From NCBI GenBank assembly GCA_947503345.1, contig CANNCW010000001.1, positions 372,001 through 436,000 of the forward strand: a stretch of DNA of 64,000 bases, in the 5' to 3' direction. The number at the start of each line of letters is the position of its first letter. Position 1 is the stretch's first letter. The translations under genes were made by a program, and so were the position numbers. Origin of the DNA: an uncultured Kangiella sp. (GTDB lineage Bacteria; Pseudomonadota; Gammaproteobacteria; Enterobacterales; Kangiellaceae). The notes beneath the pieces were generated by a model. It did no database searches, had not been told where the DNA came from, and worked only from the letters and a program-made list of their open reading frames with translations. Below are positions 56,936 to 64,000 of the stretch, in pieces.

Positions 56936-58042
56936 ATGAGTCTTGCGGATAAAGTTCTTGCTGTAAATAACGATTTACCGATTCGTACGGATAAGCCTGT
57001 GCATAGCGGTAAGGTGCGTTCGGTTTATTGGTTAACCGAAGCCGATAGCAAGCGTTTAATCGCGGAACGTAACTATGATGTTCCTGCGGATACGCCATTG
57101 GCGATTATGGTGATCAGCGACCGTATTTCGGCCTTTGATTGCATCTGGCGTGGCGAAGGTGATGTGCGCGGTGTTCCTGGTAAAGGCGCGGCGCTTAATG
57201 CGGTATCCAATCATTGGTTTAAGTTATTTAAAGAAAAAGGCCTAGCCGATAGCCATATCTTAGAAATTCCGCATCCGTTTGTTTGGATTGTGCAAAAAGC
57301 CAAGCCAGTAAAAGTTGAAGCCATTGCTCGCCAATACATTACCGGCTCCATGTGGCGCGCTTATGAAAATGGTGAGCGTGAATTCTGCGGGATCACACTG
57401 CCAGAAGGCTTAACCAAAGACCAAAAGTTAGATGAATTGTTAATTACTCCATCTACCAAAGGGATCTTAGAAGGCATTCCAGGGGTTCCAGCGCAAGATG
57501 ACGTCAATATCAGTCGCCAAAACATCGAAGACAACTTTGAAGCTTTCAACTTCGCATCGGTAGACGATATCGATTTATACGAAAAGCTATTAAAAGACGG
57601 TTTTAATGTTATCAGCGAAGAACTTGCCAAGCTTGATCAAATGTTCGTCGATACCAAGTTTGAATTTGGCTACGTTAAAGACAAAGCTGGCAACGACAAA
57701 TTAATCTACATGGATGAAGTCGGCACACCAGACTCTTCAAGAATTTGGGATGGCGCTATTTTTAGAGATGAAGGCAAAATCGTCGAAAACTCAAAAGAAG
57801 GCTTCCGCCAATTCTTACTGAATCACTTCCCTGATCCGGACATTCTGCTCAACAAAAATCGTATGGATGAACGTGAAGCCTTGGCACGCGATAACGAACT
57901 TCCCATCAGCGCCATTAATATGATCACTGACACTTATGTTGGTATCGCCGAAAAAATTACTGGTGAACAGATTCACCTTTCGGATAACCCGAAAGATGAG
58001 ATTATTCAGGTATTGAAGAAACAATTTAAATTAATCAGTTAA
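56936..58042 (+). CDS. purC: Phosphoribosylaminoimidazole-succinocarboxamide synthase, long form
   Basis: 368 residues against about 237 for E. coli PurC; this is the long form found in many marine gammaproteobacteria. SAICAR synthetase motifs: [71 protein letters not shown]. The extra segment lies between the two halves (about 150-220). It turns CAIR and aspartate into SAICAR with ATP. GAATAATTGCC precedes ATG 56936; ribosome site is weak (AGGAA at 56923). Confidence 0.95.
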   Translation: MSLADKVLAVNNDLPIRTDKPVHSGKVRSVYWLTEADSKRLIAERNYDVPADTPLAIMVISDRISAFDCIWRGEGDVRGVPGKGAALNAVSNHWFKLFKEKGLADSHILEIPHPFVWIVQKAKPVKVEAIARQYITGSMWRAYENGEREFCGITLPEGLTKDQKLDELLITPSTKGILEGIPGVPAQDDVNISRQNIEDNFEAFNFASVDDIDLYEKLLKDGFNVISEELAKLDQMFVDTKFEFGYVKDKAGNDKLIYMDEVGTPDSSRIWDGAIFRDEGKIVENSKEGFRQFLLNHFPDPDILLNKNRMDEREALARDNELPISAINMITDTYVGIAEKITGEQIHLSDNPKDEIIQVLKKQFKLIS

Positions 58043-58064
58043 TTGTTTATACATGGAGTAGGAA

Positions 58065-58496
58065 ATGGACCACCAACAAAAATATATTAACGAAAGAAGT
58101 TACCAGCTATATGGCCTTGTTAAAGAGTGGGCAAATTCATCTATAAAATACCTGCTTGTTACAAATGGTGGTGGAGCTATCGCAACTTTAAGTTTTATTG
58201 GGACATCAAATAAACATATCGATTGCCTTACATCTATTGCATTAGTTCTATTTGTTTTGGGAATTATTTCGGTAGGAATTCACCATGTTATTATTTATAA
58301 AAAAATGCAAAAGCTCTTTAATAACTGGAATTCCCTTGTGAAATCTCATTACGAAGAACACTATCCTTTTAAAGCTTTGGTAGAAGATGATGCAAGAAGT
58401 TCTAAAGATACCTTAAAAGATACTTTGTTTGCTTACTCATCTTTTGGTTGCTTATTACTTGGCTGTATATTTGGCGGAATCAGCTTACTACTTTAG
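58065..58496 (+). CDS. Three-segment membrane protein of unknown function
   Basis: 143 residues with hydrophobic segments at about 28-46 (KYLLVTNGGGAIATLSFIG), 55-77 (TSIALVLFVLGIISVGIHHVIIY) and 120-143. Between the second and third lies a charged loop (KKMQKLFNNWNSLVKSHYEEHYPF). No family recognised. GGAGTAGGAA immediately before ATG 58065 is a strong ribosome site, so it is likely real. Starts 22 bases after purC and overlaps the convergent sirtuin by 17 bp. Confidence 0.72.
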   Translation: MDHQQKYINERSYQLYGLVKEWANSSIKYLLVTNGGGAIATLSFIGTSNKHIDCLTSIALVLFVLGIISVGIHHVIIYKKMQKLFNNWNSLVKSHYEEHYPFKALVEDDARSSKDTLKDTLFAYSSFGCLLLGCIFGGISLLL

Positions 58497-59238
58497 ATAG
58501 CATAATTCCTGCTTTACCCTTAATCTGATAATCTATCACCGAACTTTGCGTCGGCTCTGGATTAATTTCAACAATTTTTGCGCCTTGGCTCTTAGCGAGC
58601 ATCATTAAGCCGGCGGCGGGATAGACTTGACTTGAGGTTCCAATGGATAAAAACAAATCGCAACAAAAGGCTGCGGTTTCGGCAGCTTGCCATTTCTTTT
58701 CATCCAGCGCTTCGCCAAACCAAACGACCGATGGTCTTACTTGGCCACCGCAAGATTTACATTCGGGAACTTGCTGGACTCCTGTCACATCTTCTAAATG
58801 TTTTTCGCCACATTGTAGGCAGTGGTTTTGCCAAATGTTGCCATGAATATCTACGACCTCATATTTTTCAGGATCGGAGCCTGCTTGTTGGTGCAAACCA
58901 TCGACGTTTTGGGTGACTAGTGTAACTTCTTGCTTGCCTGATGCTTTGGCTTGTTTTTGCCATTGGGCAATGGTGATATGGGCTGGGTTTGGCTTTTTAT
59001 CTTGGTTTACTTCACGACGCCATTGATACCATTGCCATACTTTTTCAGGGTCTTGTAAAAAACCATCGAGACTAGCGAGTTGCTTGGGATCGTATTGCGA
59101 CCAAAGCCCTTTACCATCTTGAGCTTCACGAAACGTTGATATACCTGACTCGGCGGAGACGCCAGCGCCTGTGAGAATACAGACGCGTTTGGCTTGTTTG
59201 ATTAATTCCTTTACTTTGTCTATTACTGCTTGTTCCAT
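58480..59238 (-). CDS. cobB: NAD-dependent protein deacylase (sirtuin)
   Basis: 252 residues. Rossmann core GAGVSAESGISTFR, TQNVDGLHQQAG, catalytic His in DIHGN, zinc ligands CLQC and CKSC, and SVVWFGEAL and SIGTSSQVYPAAGL. Y71 and R74 in WYQWRRE are the pair that lets class III sirtuins take succinyl-lysine. It removes acyl groups from protein lysines using NAD. Runs toward the 143-aa membrane gene. dut-like gene follows upstream on the same strand. Confidence 0.93.
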   Translation of the reverse strand: MEQAVIDKVKELIKQAKRVCILTGAGVSAESGISTFREAQDGKGLWSQYDPKQLASLDGFLQDPEKVWQWYQWRREVNQDKKPNPAHITIAQWQKQAKASGKQEVTLVTQNVDGLHQQAGSDPEKYEVVDIHGNIWQNHCLQCGEKHLEDVTGVQQVPECKSCGGQVRPSVVWFGEALDEKKWQAAETAAFCCDLFLSIGTSSQVYPAAGLMMLAKSQGAKIVEINPEPTQSSVIDYQIKGKAGIMLSKVVS

Positions 59239-59252
59239 AAACCAAATATTAA

Positions 59253-59882
59253 TTAAGAAGGATAGTTACTTTTAAGACCTTGATAAACTTTTTCTTTAAA
59301 GTTTTCCTCACTTGAATCAAGGCTATCTAAAATATCCACTAGATATTCGTTATCTTCGCGGCCATTCCATTCTTTAATGTAGCTACCGTCTTTGTAGCCA
59401 TGATCTTGGCGAAAGAAGTTTAAAGTATTTTTACCGACGTAGCTTTTGTATAGCTCTTCAAATGGCATATCCATTTGTTGCATACAGCCTGCGAAACTGG
59501 TGCCATCAAAATGTTGATACATTACCGCTTGGCCAGCTAATACTTCTAGCGTTTGCTTAAAATCATCTTTAACCAATGGCTCCGACAATTCGCCAGCGAG
59601 CTCTGAAGCAATTTCTTCGTAAGACATTTTACCGTCAATACGCGCGCTTAATCCGAAGTGAAAAATATCCACCAATTCCATTTTCACTTGCTCAGCATCA
59701 GGTTGCTGGTGTTTCCACCATTTCCAACCGTAGTGCTCCAGCATTTCACCGCACTCGATCCAAATGGCGCGATACCATTCGAAACCTTGCTCGAACCAGT
59801 TGTCGTTTACTTTAGTGTTCATCGCGTTTTGCATTTCGAGCATTACCGCGATTTGTTTTTTCATTAATTCTGTATTTGTCAT
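59253..59882 (-). CDS. Dimeric dUTP diphosphatase (dUTPase_2 family)
   Basis: 209 residues, all-alpha NTP-pyrophosphatase fold. Metal ligands in IECGEMLEHYGWKWWK and MELVDIFHFGLSA (E-x2-E and E-x2-D), as in the dimeric dUTPases of phage and some bacteria, unrelated to trimeric Dut. It lowers dUTP and yields dUMP. Lies between the sirtuin and djlA. Confidence 0.88.
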   Translation of the reverse strand: MTNTELMKKQIAVMLEMQNAMNTKVNDNWFEQGFEWYRAIWIECGEMLEHYGWKWWKHQQPDAEQVKMELVDIFHFGLSARIDGKMSYEEIASELAGELSEPLVKDDFKQTLEVLAGQAVMYQHFDGTSFAGCMQQMDMPFEELYKSYVGKNTLNFFRQDHGYKDGSYIKEWNGREDNEYLVDILDSLDSSEENFKEKVYQGLKSNYPS

Positions 59883-59895
59883 TGTTTTCTCTTAA

Positions 59896-59940
59896 ATTCC
59901 CACCTGTCCCTAAAGGGATTTCCTTAGGTCACGTGGGAAT
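59896..59940. repeat. 45-bp inverted-repeat element between dUTPase and djlA
   Basis: ATTCCCAC (59896-59903) pairs with GTGGGAAT (59933-59940), and an inner CCTAA/TTAGG can pair as well. The flanking GGGAATGAC resembles the ends of small REP-like elements common in proteobacteria. No second copy is seen in this window, and there is no T tract for a terminator. Confidence 0.45.
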
Positions 59941-59951
59941 GACGGTTAATT

Positions 59952-60764
59952 TTACCAATTTTTGTGCTTTTCAATTAACTCATAAGCGCCTTTGATTTCC
60001 TGCGTCTTTTCCGTCGCAATTTTAATCATCGACTCAGGCAAGCCTTTGGAAACCAGTTTATCAGGATGATGCTGTGACATTAAGCGTTTATATGCTTTTT
60101 TCACGATCGCTTTATCATCAGATGCCGTTACCCCAAGCACTTGGTAGGCTTGCTCTAGATTTGGCGCGCCATATTGCTGGCCTGCCGATCTTTGACCTTG
60201 TTGTGAATACTGGTTAAAGCCTCTAGCTGCTATTACGGCTTTGATCAGTTGATCAATTACAAAAGCTGGGAAACCGAGCCTTTGCCCAATTTGTCTTAAA
60301 ATATCTTGTTCTGCCGGCGCCAAATCACCATCGGCAATCGCCATACTGATCTGAACTTCTAGGAACATTTGGAGCAAGTTTCTTTGGCGACCCACTACTT
60401 GTTTGAATTGACGCATCACACCATCAAAATCAAAATTCTTTTCTTTACCTTGCTTAAAATGATCTATGGCAACTTTACGAGTGGCAGTATCTAAACCCAT
60501 TCGCGCCATCACATTTTCCGCATGGGCTATTTCATGTTCGGAAACACGGCCATCGGATTTGGCGATATGTCCCATGATAGAGAAGGTAGAAGTAAAAAAT
60601 ACTGCTTGAATTTTTTGTTGTGCCGCAGGGTCAATTCGCTCCTGCATCTCTTCAGTCTTTTTGTCGAATTGGTGTCCTAAAAAAGCGCCGATTAAGGCTC
60701 CAATGGGACCTCTTGTCAAAAAGTAACCGATTAAGCCACCTATTAATTTTCCAAACCACCCCAT
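59952..60764 (-). CDS. djlA: Co-chaperone DjlA
   Basis: 270 residues. A glycine-zipper-like membrane segment at the N-terminus (GWFGKLIGGLIGYFL), a TerB-like helical middle (about 50-170, HIAKSDGRVSEHEI and IADGDLAPAEQDIL), a Gln-rich linker and a C-terminal J domain with the HPD motif at 233-235. Works with DnaK at the inner membrane. Its ATG overlaps the murU stop by one base. Confidence 0.93.
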   Translation of the reverse strand: MGWFGKLIGGLIGYFLTRGPIGALIGAFLGHQFDKKTEEMQERIDPAAQQKIQAVFFTSTFSIMGHIAKSDGRVSEHEIAHAENVMARMGLDTATRKVAIDHFKQGKEKNFDFDGVMRQFKQVVGRQRNLLQMFLEVQISMAIADGDLAPAEQDILRQIGQRLGFPAFVIDQLIKAVIAARGFNQYSQQGQRSAGQQYGAPNLEQAYQVLGVTASDDKAIVKKAYKRLMSQHHPDKLVSKGLPESMIKIATEKTQEIKGAYELIEKHKNW

Positions 60765-61489
60765 TAAGCTTTATCCTCTGGCTTATCCTGACCGAAGTCG
60801 TAATTTATCGTTTTCAGTGTTTTTTGAAACTCTTTATTTAAAGCTTCTAGTCGCTCTGGCGTACCAATATCGCGCCATTCGCCTTGAAACAGTTGTCCTG
60901 TTACTTCTTCATTTTCCATCAGATTTCTTAAAATCGGTGCCAATGGTGCAGCTTCATTCTCAGTAAGATGTTTAAAGATTTCTGGATGATAAACACCAAT
61001 CCCCGAAAAGGTATATTGGGTCTCGGAGCTTGCTAATACAGAACCATTATCCAAGCCGAAATCGCCATTGGGGTGTTGTGCTGGATTTGGCACTAAGATC
61101 AAATGGGCTTTGGCTTTTGGCTTATTAAGAAGCGCATAATCAAAGTCGGTCCAAACATCACCATTCACCACCACAAACGGCTCGTCACCAAAAAAGTCGA
61201 GTGCCTTACGGATCCCGCCAGCAGTTTCTAGCGCAGTATCTTCATGGGAAAAAGTTAAGTTTACTTTCCAATAACCACCATCGCCAAGATACTCTGGAAT
61301 AATGTCGCCAAGCCATGAAGTGTTAATCAGAATGTCGGTAATGCCTGCATCTTTTAGCGCTTCAATATGGTATTCAATTAGCGCTTTACCATCGACCTTT
61401 AATAAGGGCTTGGGCAAAGTATCAGTCAAGGGACGCATTCTTTCGCCTCGCCCTGCTGCTAATATCATGGCTTTTTTAATCTGACTCAT
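60764..61489 (-). CDS. murU: N-acetylmuramate alpha-1-phosphate uridylyltransferase
   Basis: 241 residues of the nucleotidyltransferase GT-A fold: LAAGRGERMRPLTDTLPKPLL (G-x-G-x-R-x-x-P-x-T-x-x-x-P-K-P), VNGDVWTDFDY, FSGIGVYHPEIF and GEWRDIGTPERL. In the AmgK/MurU route it joins MurNAc-1-phosphate and UTP, saving recycled MurNAc and bypassing de novo UDP-MurNAc synthesis. The gene next upstream is amgK, which strongly supports this over a hexose-1-phosphate enzyme. Confidence 0.9.
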   Translation of the reverse strand: MSQIKKAMILAAGRGERMRPLTDTLPKPLLKVDGKALIEYHIEALKDAGITDILINTSWLGDIIPEYLGDGGYWKVNLTFSHEDTALETAGGIRKALDFFGDEPFVVVNGDVWTDFDYALLNKPKAKAHLILVPNPAQHPNGDFGLDNGSVLASSETQYTFSGIGVYHPEIFKHLTENEAAPLAPILRNLMENEEVTGQLFQGEWRDIGTPERLEALNKEFQKTLKTINYDFGQDKPEDKA

Positions 61490-61534
61490 AAATACTTGTC
61501 GACTCTTAAATACTGGCTCATGGAAAAGAAAAAC

Positions 61535-62521
61535 CTATTGGATCTGCGCCAATGACTCCATCTTTGGCAGCACTTTTTGTGACATCCAACGGCTAAACTC
61601 CTCTAATTGGGGATATTTTTCTGCTTGTTGAACAATATACTTGAGGGTTAATGGCAGATCTTTCAAGTAACCCGATTTACCGTCGCGGTAATTTAGACGT
61701 GAAAAAATCCCTGCGACTTTGATATGTCGCTGTAAGCCCATCCAATCGAACCATTGAATAAATTGGGCCTTATCCAACTCCCAATCCGACTGTTCGATAA
61801 AATACTCAATCCACTCTTGCACCTTAAAATCTGGCCATTCGATATAGCAATCGCGCAATAGCGATAACAAATCGTAAGTGATTGGCCCATGTACTGCATC
61901 TTGGAAGTCGATAATTCCTGGCGTTTGGTTTTCAATAAACATGATATTACGAGAATGGAAATCACGGTGGACAAACACTTGGGGTTGCTCCAAAGCGCTA
62001 TCGGTTAGCCATTGAAAGAGCTGATCGAGCATGGCATTTTCATCATCAGACAGCGTCATTTGCAAGTGCTTATCAATATACCAATCGCGAAACAGCTCCA
62101 TTTCAATATTTAATAGCTGGCTATCATAATTTGGTATTTTTCCATTAGAATCAATACGTTGCATTTCAACTAAACTATTAATAGCTGACTGATAAAGTCC
62201 ATTGGCGGAATTTTCATTTAATAAAGGTAACAAAAGTTCGTCACCCAAATCTGATAGCAACATGAAGCCTTGAGCTAAATCATAAGCCATTACTTTTGGC
62301 GCATTGACCTTTTCTAGTAAGGTTGCCACTTTAATAAATTGCTCAGAATTTTCATGCTCAGGAGGCGCATCCACGCAGATCCAACTTTTCCCGCCAGCGG
62401 TAATTCGGAAATAACGTCGAAAGCTGGCATCACCCGATACCACAGTCCAATCGTATTCGGATAACTCCAGCTGTTGTAATGACCAATCTTGTAATTGTTG
62501 TTCTCTTTTCTGTAAATCCAC
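61535..62521 (-). CDS. amgK: N-acetylmuramate/N-acetylglucosamine kinase AmgK
   Basis: 328 residues of the APH kinase superfamily. Nucleotide-loop region VSGDASFRRYFRI, catalytic VFVHRDFHSRNIMF and GIIDFQDAVHGPITYDLLSLL. In pseudomonads AmgK phosphorylates the anomeric carbon of MurNAc and GlcNAc recovered from the cell wall. The start is GTG 62521; there is no ATG that keeps the N-terminal helix. It is divergent from lptD, the order found in Pseudomonas. Confidence 0.9.
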   Translation of the reverse strand: MDLQKREQQLQDWSLQQLELSEYDWTVVSGDASFRRYFRITAGGKSWICVDAPPEHENSEQFIKVATLLEKVNAPKVMAYDLAQGFMLLSDLGDELLLPLLNENSANGLYQSAINSLVEMQRIDSNGKIPNYDSQLLNIEMELFRDWYIDKHLQMTLSDDENAMLDQLFQWLTDSALEQPQVFVHRDFHSRNIMFIENQTPGIIDFQDAVHGPITYDLLSLLRDCYIEWPDFKVQEWIEYFIEQSDWELDKAQFIQWFDWMGLQRHIKVAGIFSRLNYRDGKSGYLKDLPLTLKYIVQQAEKYPQLEEFSRWMSQKVLPKMESLAQIQ

Positions 62522-62678
62522 GATTTTGTTTATCCGTTTATCTGGTTCGCGATAATAGCACGCACTAAAAGCATATAAAGGCTAAAAAGCGTTAATTAAA
62601 TTTTCAATCTTGCCCTTTAGGGTTTATCATTAGTCCCTTATATCAAAAGCTTAGTGGCAAGCGTATTTTCAATCATAA

Positions 62679-64000
62679 ATGGTAATCAAGAAAGCGAACA
62701 GGGTAAAACGTTTTTTGCAAACATCTGCAATAAATCCTTTGCCAAAAACAAATAAAAAAAGCATCGCTTCTAGCATAGCGCTGGCCATTGTTACCCCTAG
62801 TTTATGGGCGGGAGAAACGCCTGAACCCGCTGACTTTGAATTTCCCAAATTTGAAAGCTGTGCTTATGCACCACAAGCGCCTAGCGCTACTAGCAATTCA
62901 GTTAACCAAATTGCGAACCCTTTTAACGGTGCTCCAATTCCAATGCGTGTCTGGTCGGATAGCGCTTATACCGAGGATAACAAAGCTTTCTTAGCGGGTA
63001 ATGTCATTATTAAACAAGGTGATCAGCTGATCAAAGCTGAAAAGTTGGTTGCTGATAATACTGATAAAAGTTATTACACCGAAGGGACTGTAACTTTTTC
63101 CAGTCCTGATTTAATGGTTGAAGCAGAGAGTCTTGCTTATCAAGAATTAACCGCTTCCAGTCAAATTGATAACAGTCGTTTCCATTTATACGCAAATAAT
63201 GGCAATGGCACCGCGGAAAGTTTGACCATTGATAATAAGCAAGTTTTAACCTTGCACAACAGTGATTTTTCAACTTGTCCCGAAGATCAGCGAAGCTGGG
63301 CTTTTGAATCTGACAAGATCATTATCGATAAAGAGTCCGGTTGGGGCGAAGCTTATGGTAGTGTGGTCAAAGTTGCCGATATCCCAGTTTTCTATTTACC
63401 CTATATCACCTTCCCGGTAGACGATAGACGCAAGACAGGTTTATTACCGCCAGCATTTAGCAACTCTAGTCGTAATGGTGTGGACATCAGTGCGCCCTAT
63501 TATTTTAATTTAGCGCCGAATTACGATCTAACATTGACACCGCGTTACATGAGTAAACGTGGTGCTAGCTTAGGCACAGAGTTTCGTTATTTGATGCCAA
63601 CCTATGCGGGTGAACTCAATTTAGAATATTTACCCGATGATGATTTGGCTCGTGATAATCCTGAATTAGATGCACAGCGCTGGTCTTACTCGGTTAAACA
63701 CCATAATCAATTCTCTGATGCTTGGAGCGCCACGATTGATGCGCGTAAAGTCAGCGATGATGCTTACTTCCAAGATTTTGGTGGTGGGGTTAATAATTCG
63801 AATCAAGCTAGTTTATCCCAGAATTTATATGTTCAATATTTAACACAAGACTGGCACTTTAAAGCTCAATACCAAGATTGGCAGTTATTAAACAGTGCCA
63901 GCCATCGCTACAAAATCGCCCCAAAGATCAGTGCTACCCGGTATTTCTCAGGTGATGGTTACTATGCCAATATTCGAACAGAAGCAACTCGCTTTGAACA
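62679..64000 (+). CDS. lptD: LPS-assembly protein LptD, N-terminal part (3' end outside window)
   Basis: 440 codons are open to the window edge. A basic start and signal sequence (cleavage near LWA-GE, about residue 44) precede an LptA-like OstA domain (about 80-200, AFLAGNVIIKQGDQLIKAEKL and SYYTEGTVTFSSPDLMVEAESLAYQE), then the barrel (DIPVFYLPYITFPVDDRRKTGLLPP is diagnostic). Cys61 and Cys200 are the N-terminal members of the disulphide network; their partners are beyond the window. With LptE it inserts LPS into the outer leaflet. ATG 62679 has only a weak ribosome site. Confidence 0.95.
   Translation, partial: MVIKKANRVKRFLQTSAINPLPKTNKKSIASSIALAIVTPSLWAGETPEPADFEFPKFESCAYAPQAPSATSNSVNQIANPFNGAPIPMRVWSDSAYTEDNKAFLAGNVIIKQGDQLIKAEKLVADNTDKSYYTEGTVTFSSPDLMVEAESLAYQELTASSQIDNSRFHLYANNGNGTAESLTIDNKQVLTLHNSDFSTCPEDQRSWAFESDKIIIDKESGWGEAYGSVVKVADIPVFYLPYITFPVDDRRKTGLLPPAFSNSSRNGVDISAPYYFNLAPNYDLTLTPRYMSKRGASLGTEFRYLMPTYAGELNLEYLPDDDLARDNPELDAQRWSYSVKHHNQFSDAWSATIDARKVSDDAYFQDFGGGVNNSNQASLSQNLYVQYLTQDWHFKAQYQDWQLLNSASHRYKIAPKISATRYFSGDGYYANIRTEATRFE

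Noticed and set aside
63031-63273. Minus-strand frame inside lptD
   Set aside because: It is opposite the LptA-like domain of lptD, which is clearly the real gene, and has no homology by eye.

Overview
This 64-kb window is a chromosomal segment of a gammaproteobacterium with fairly low GC content. The evidence is the gene order orn / tsaE-amiB-mutL-miaA-hfq-hflX-hflK-hflC-yjeT-purA, which matches the E. coli arrangement, and the lptD-amgK-murU-djlA block, which is arranged as in pseudomonads. An Oceanospirillales or Kangiella-like marine bacterium would fit, but the sequence alone does not prove the genus. Nearly every gene can be assigned to a family. I see no integrase, transposase, phage block or CRISPR array.

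Layout. 1-7014 (+): a branched-chain amino acid operon ilvC(partial)-ilvG-ilvM-cimA-ilvE-ilvD with short overlaps throughout; a citramalate synthase takes the place where one would expect isoleucine-specific threonine deaminase. 7021-8624: asnC and asnA, divergent. 8700-12277 (+): an NRAMP-like transporter lacking the usual metal-binding residues, followed by pxpA-pxpB-pxpC (5-oxoprolinase). 12280-13615 (-): two tandem paralogous membrane-anchored proteins of unknown function. 13666-16836 (-): rlmB and rnr. 16944-23539 (-): an accessory block between rnr and purA (lipoprotein, methyltransferase, ABC permease-M1 peptidase fusion with its ATPase, DUF1653, GNAT). 23617-34480 (-): purA back to orn.

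34582-39238 (+): phhB, rsgA, a kinase plus phospho-lyase pair, and psd. 39321-43254: DUF937, an alkyltransferase-like protein, a TlpA-like thioredoxin, YqcC, DUF2889, and a SigZ-type sigma factor divergent from arsH. 43300-45486 (-): a TonB-dependent receptor behind a perfect Fur box. 45641-49861: a small lipoprotein, greB, DUF6265, a hypothetical, smrA and uup. 50014-50090: a CAU-anticodon tRNA best read as tRNA-Ile2. 50160-55844: a membrane protein, a ThiF/MoeB enzyme and an RND efflux pair. 55993-56083 (-): tRNA-Ser(GGA). 56210-58496: DUF4287/DUF5655 protein, purC and an orphan membrane protein. 58480-62521 (-): sirtuin, dUTPase, djlA, murU, amgK. 62679-64000 (+): the 5' part of lptD, running off the window.

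Functional themes: isoleucine/valine synthesis with a pyruvate-derived route to 2-oxobutyrate; asparagine and 5-oxoproline metabolism; RNA turnover and modification (rnr, orn, rlmB, miaA, hfq, hflX); envelope maintenance (amiB, psd, murU/amgK, lptD, RND pump); iron and arsenic responses. The most interesting places are the transporter beside pxpABC, the phased 10-bp repeat between sigZ and arsH, the tandem paralogs, and the kinase/phospho-lyase pair inserted between rsgA and psd. I did not find a clear-cut undescribed multi-gene system; most of the window is ordinary core genome.
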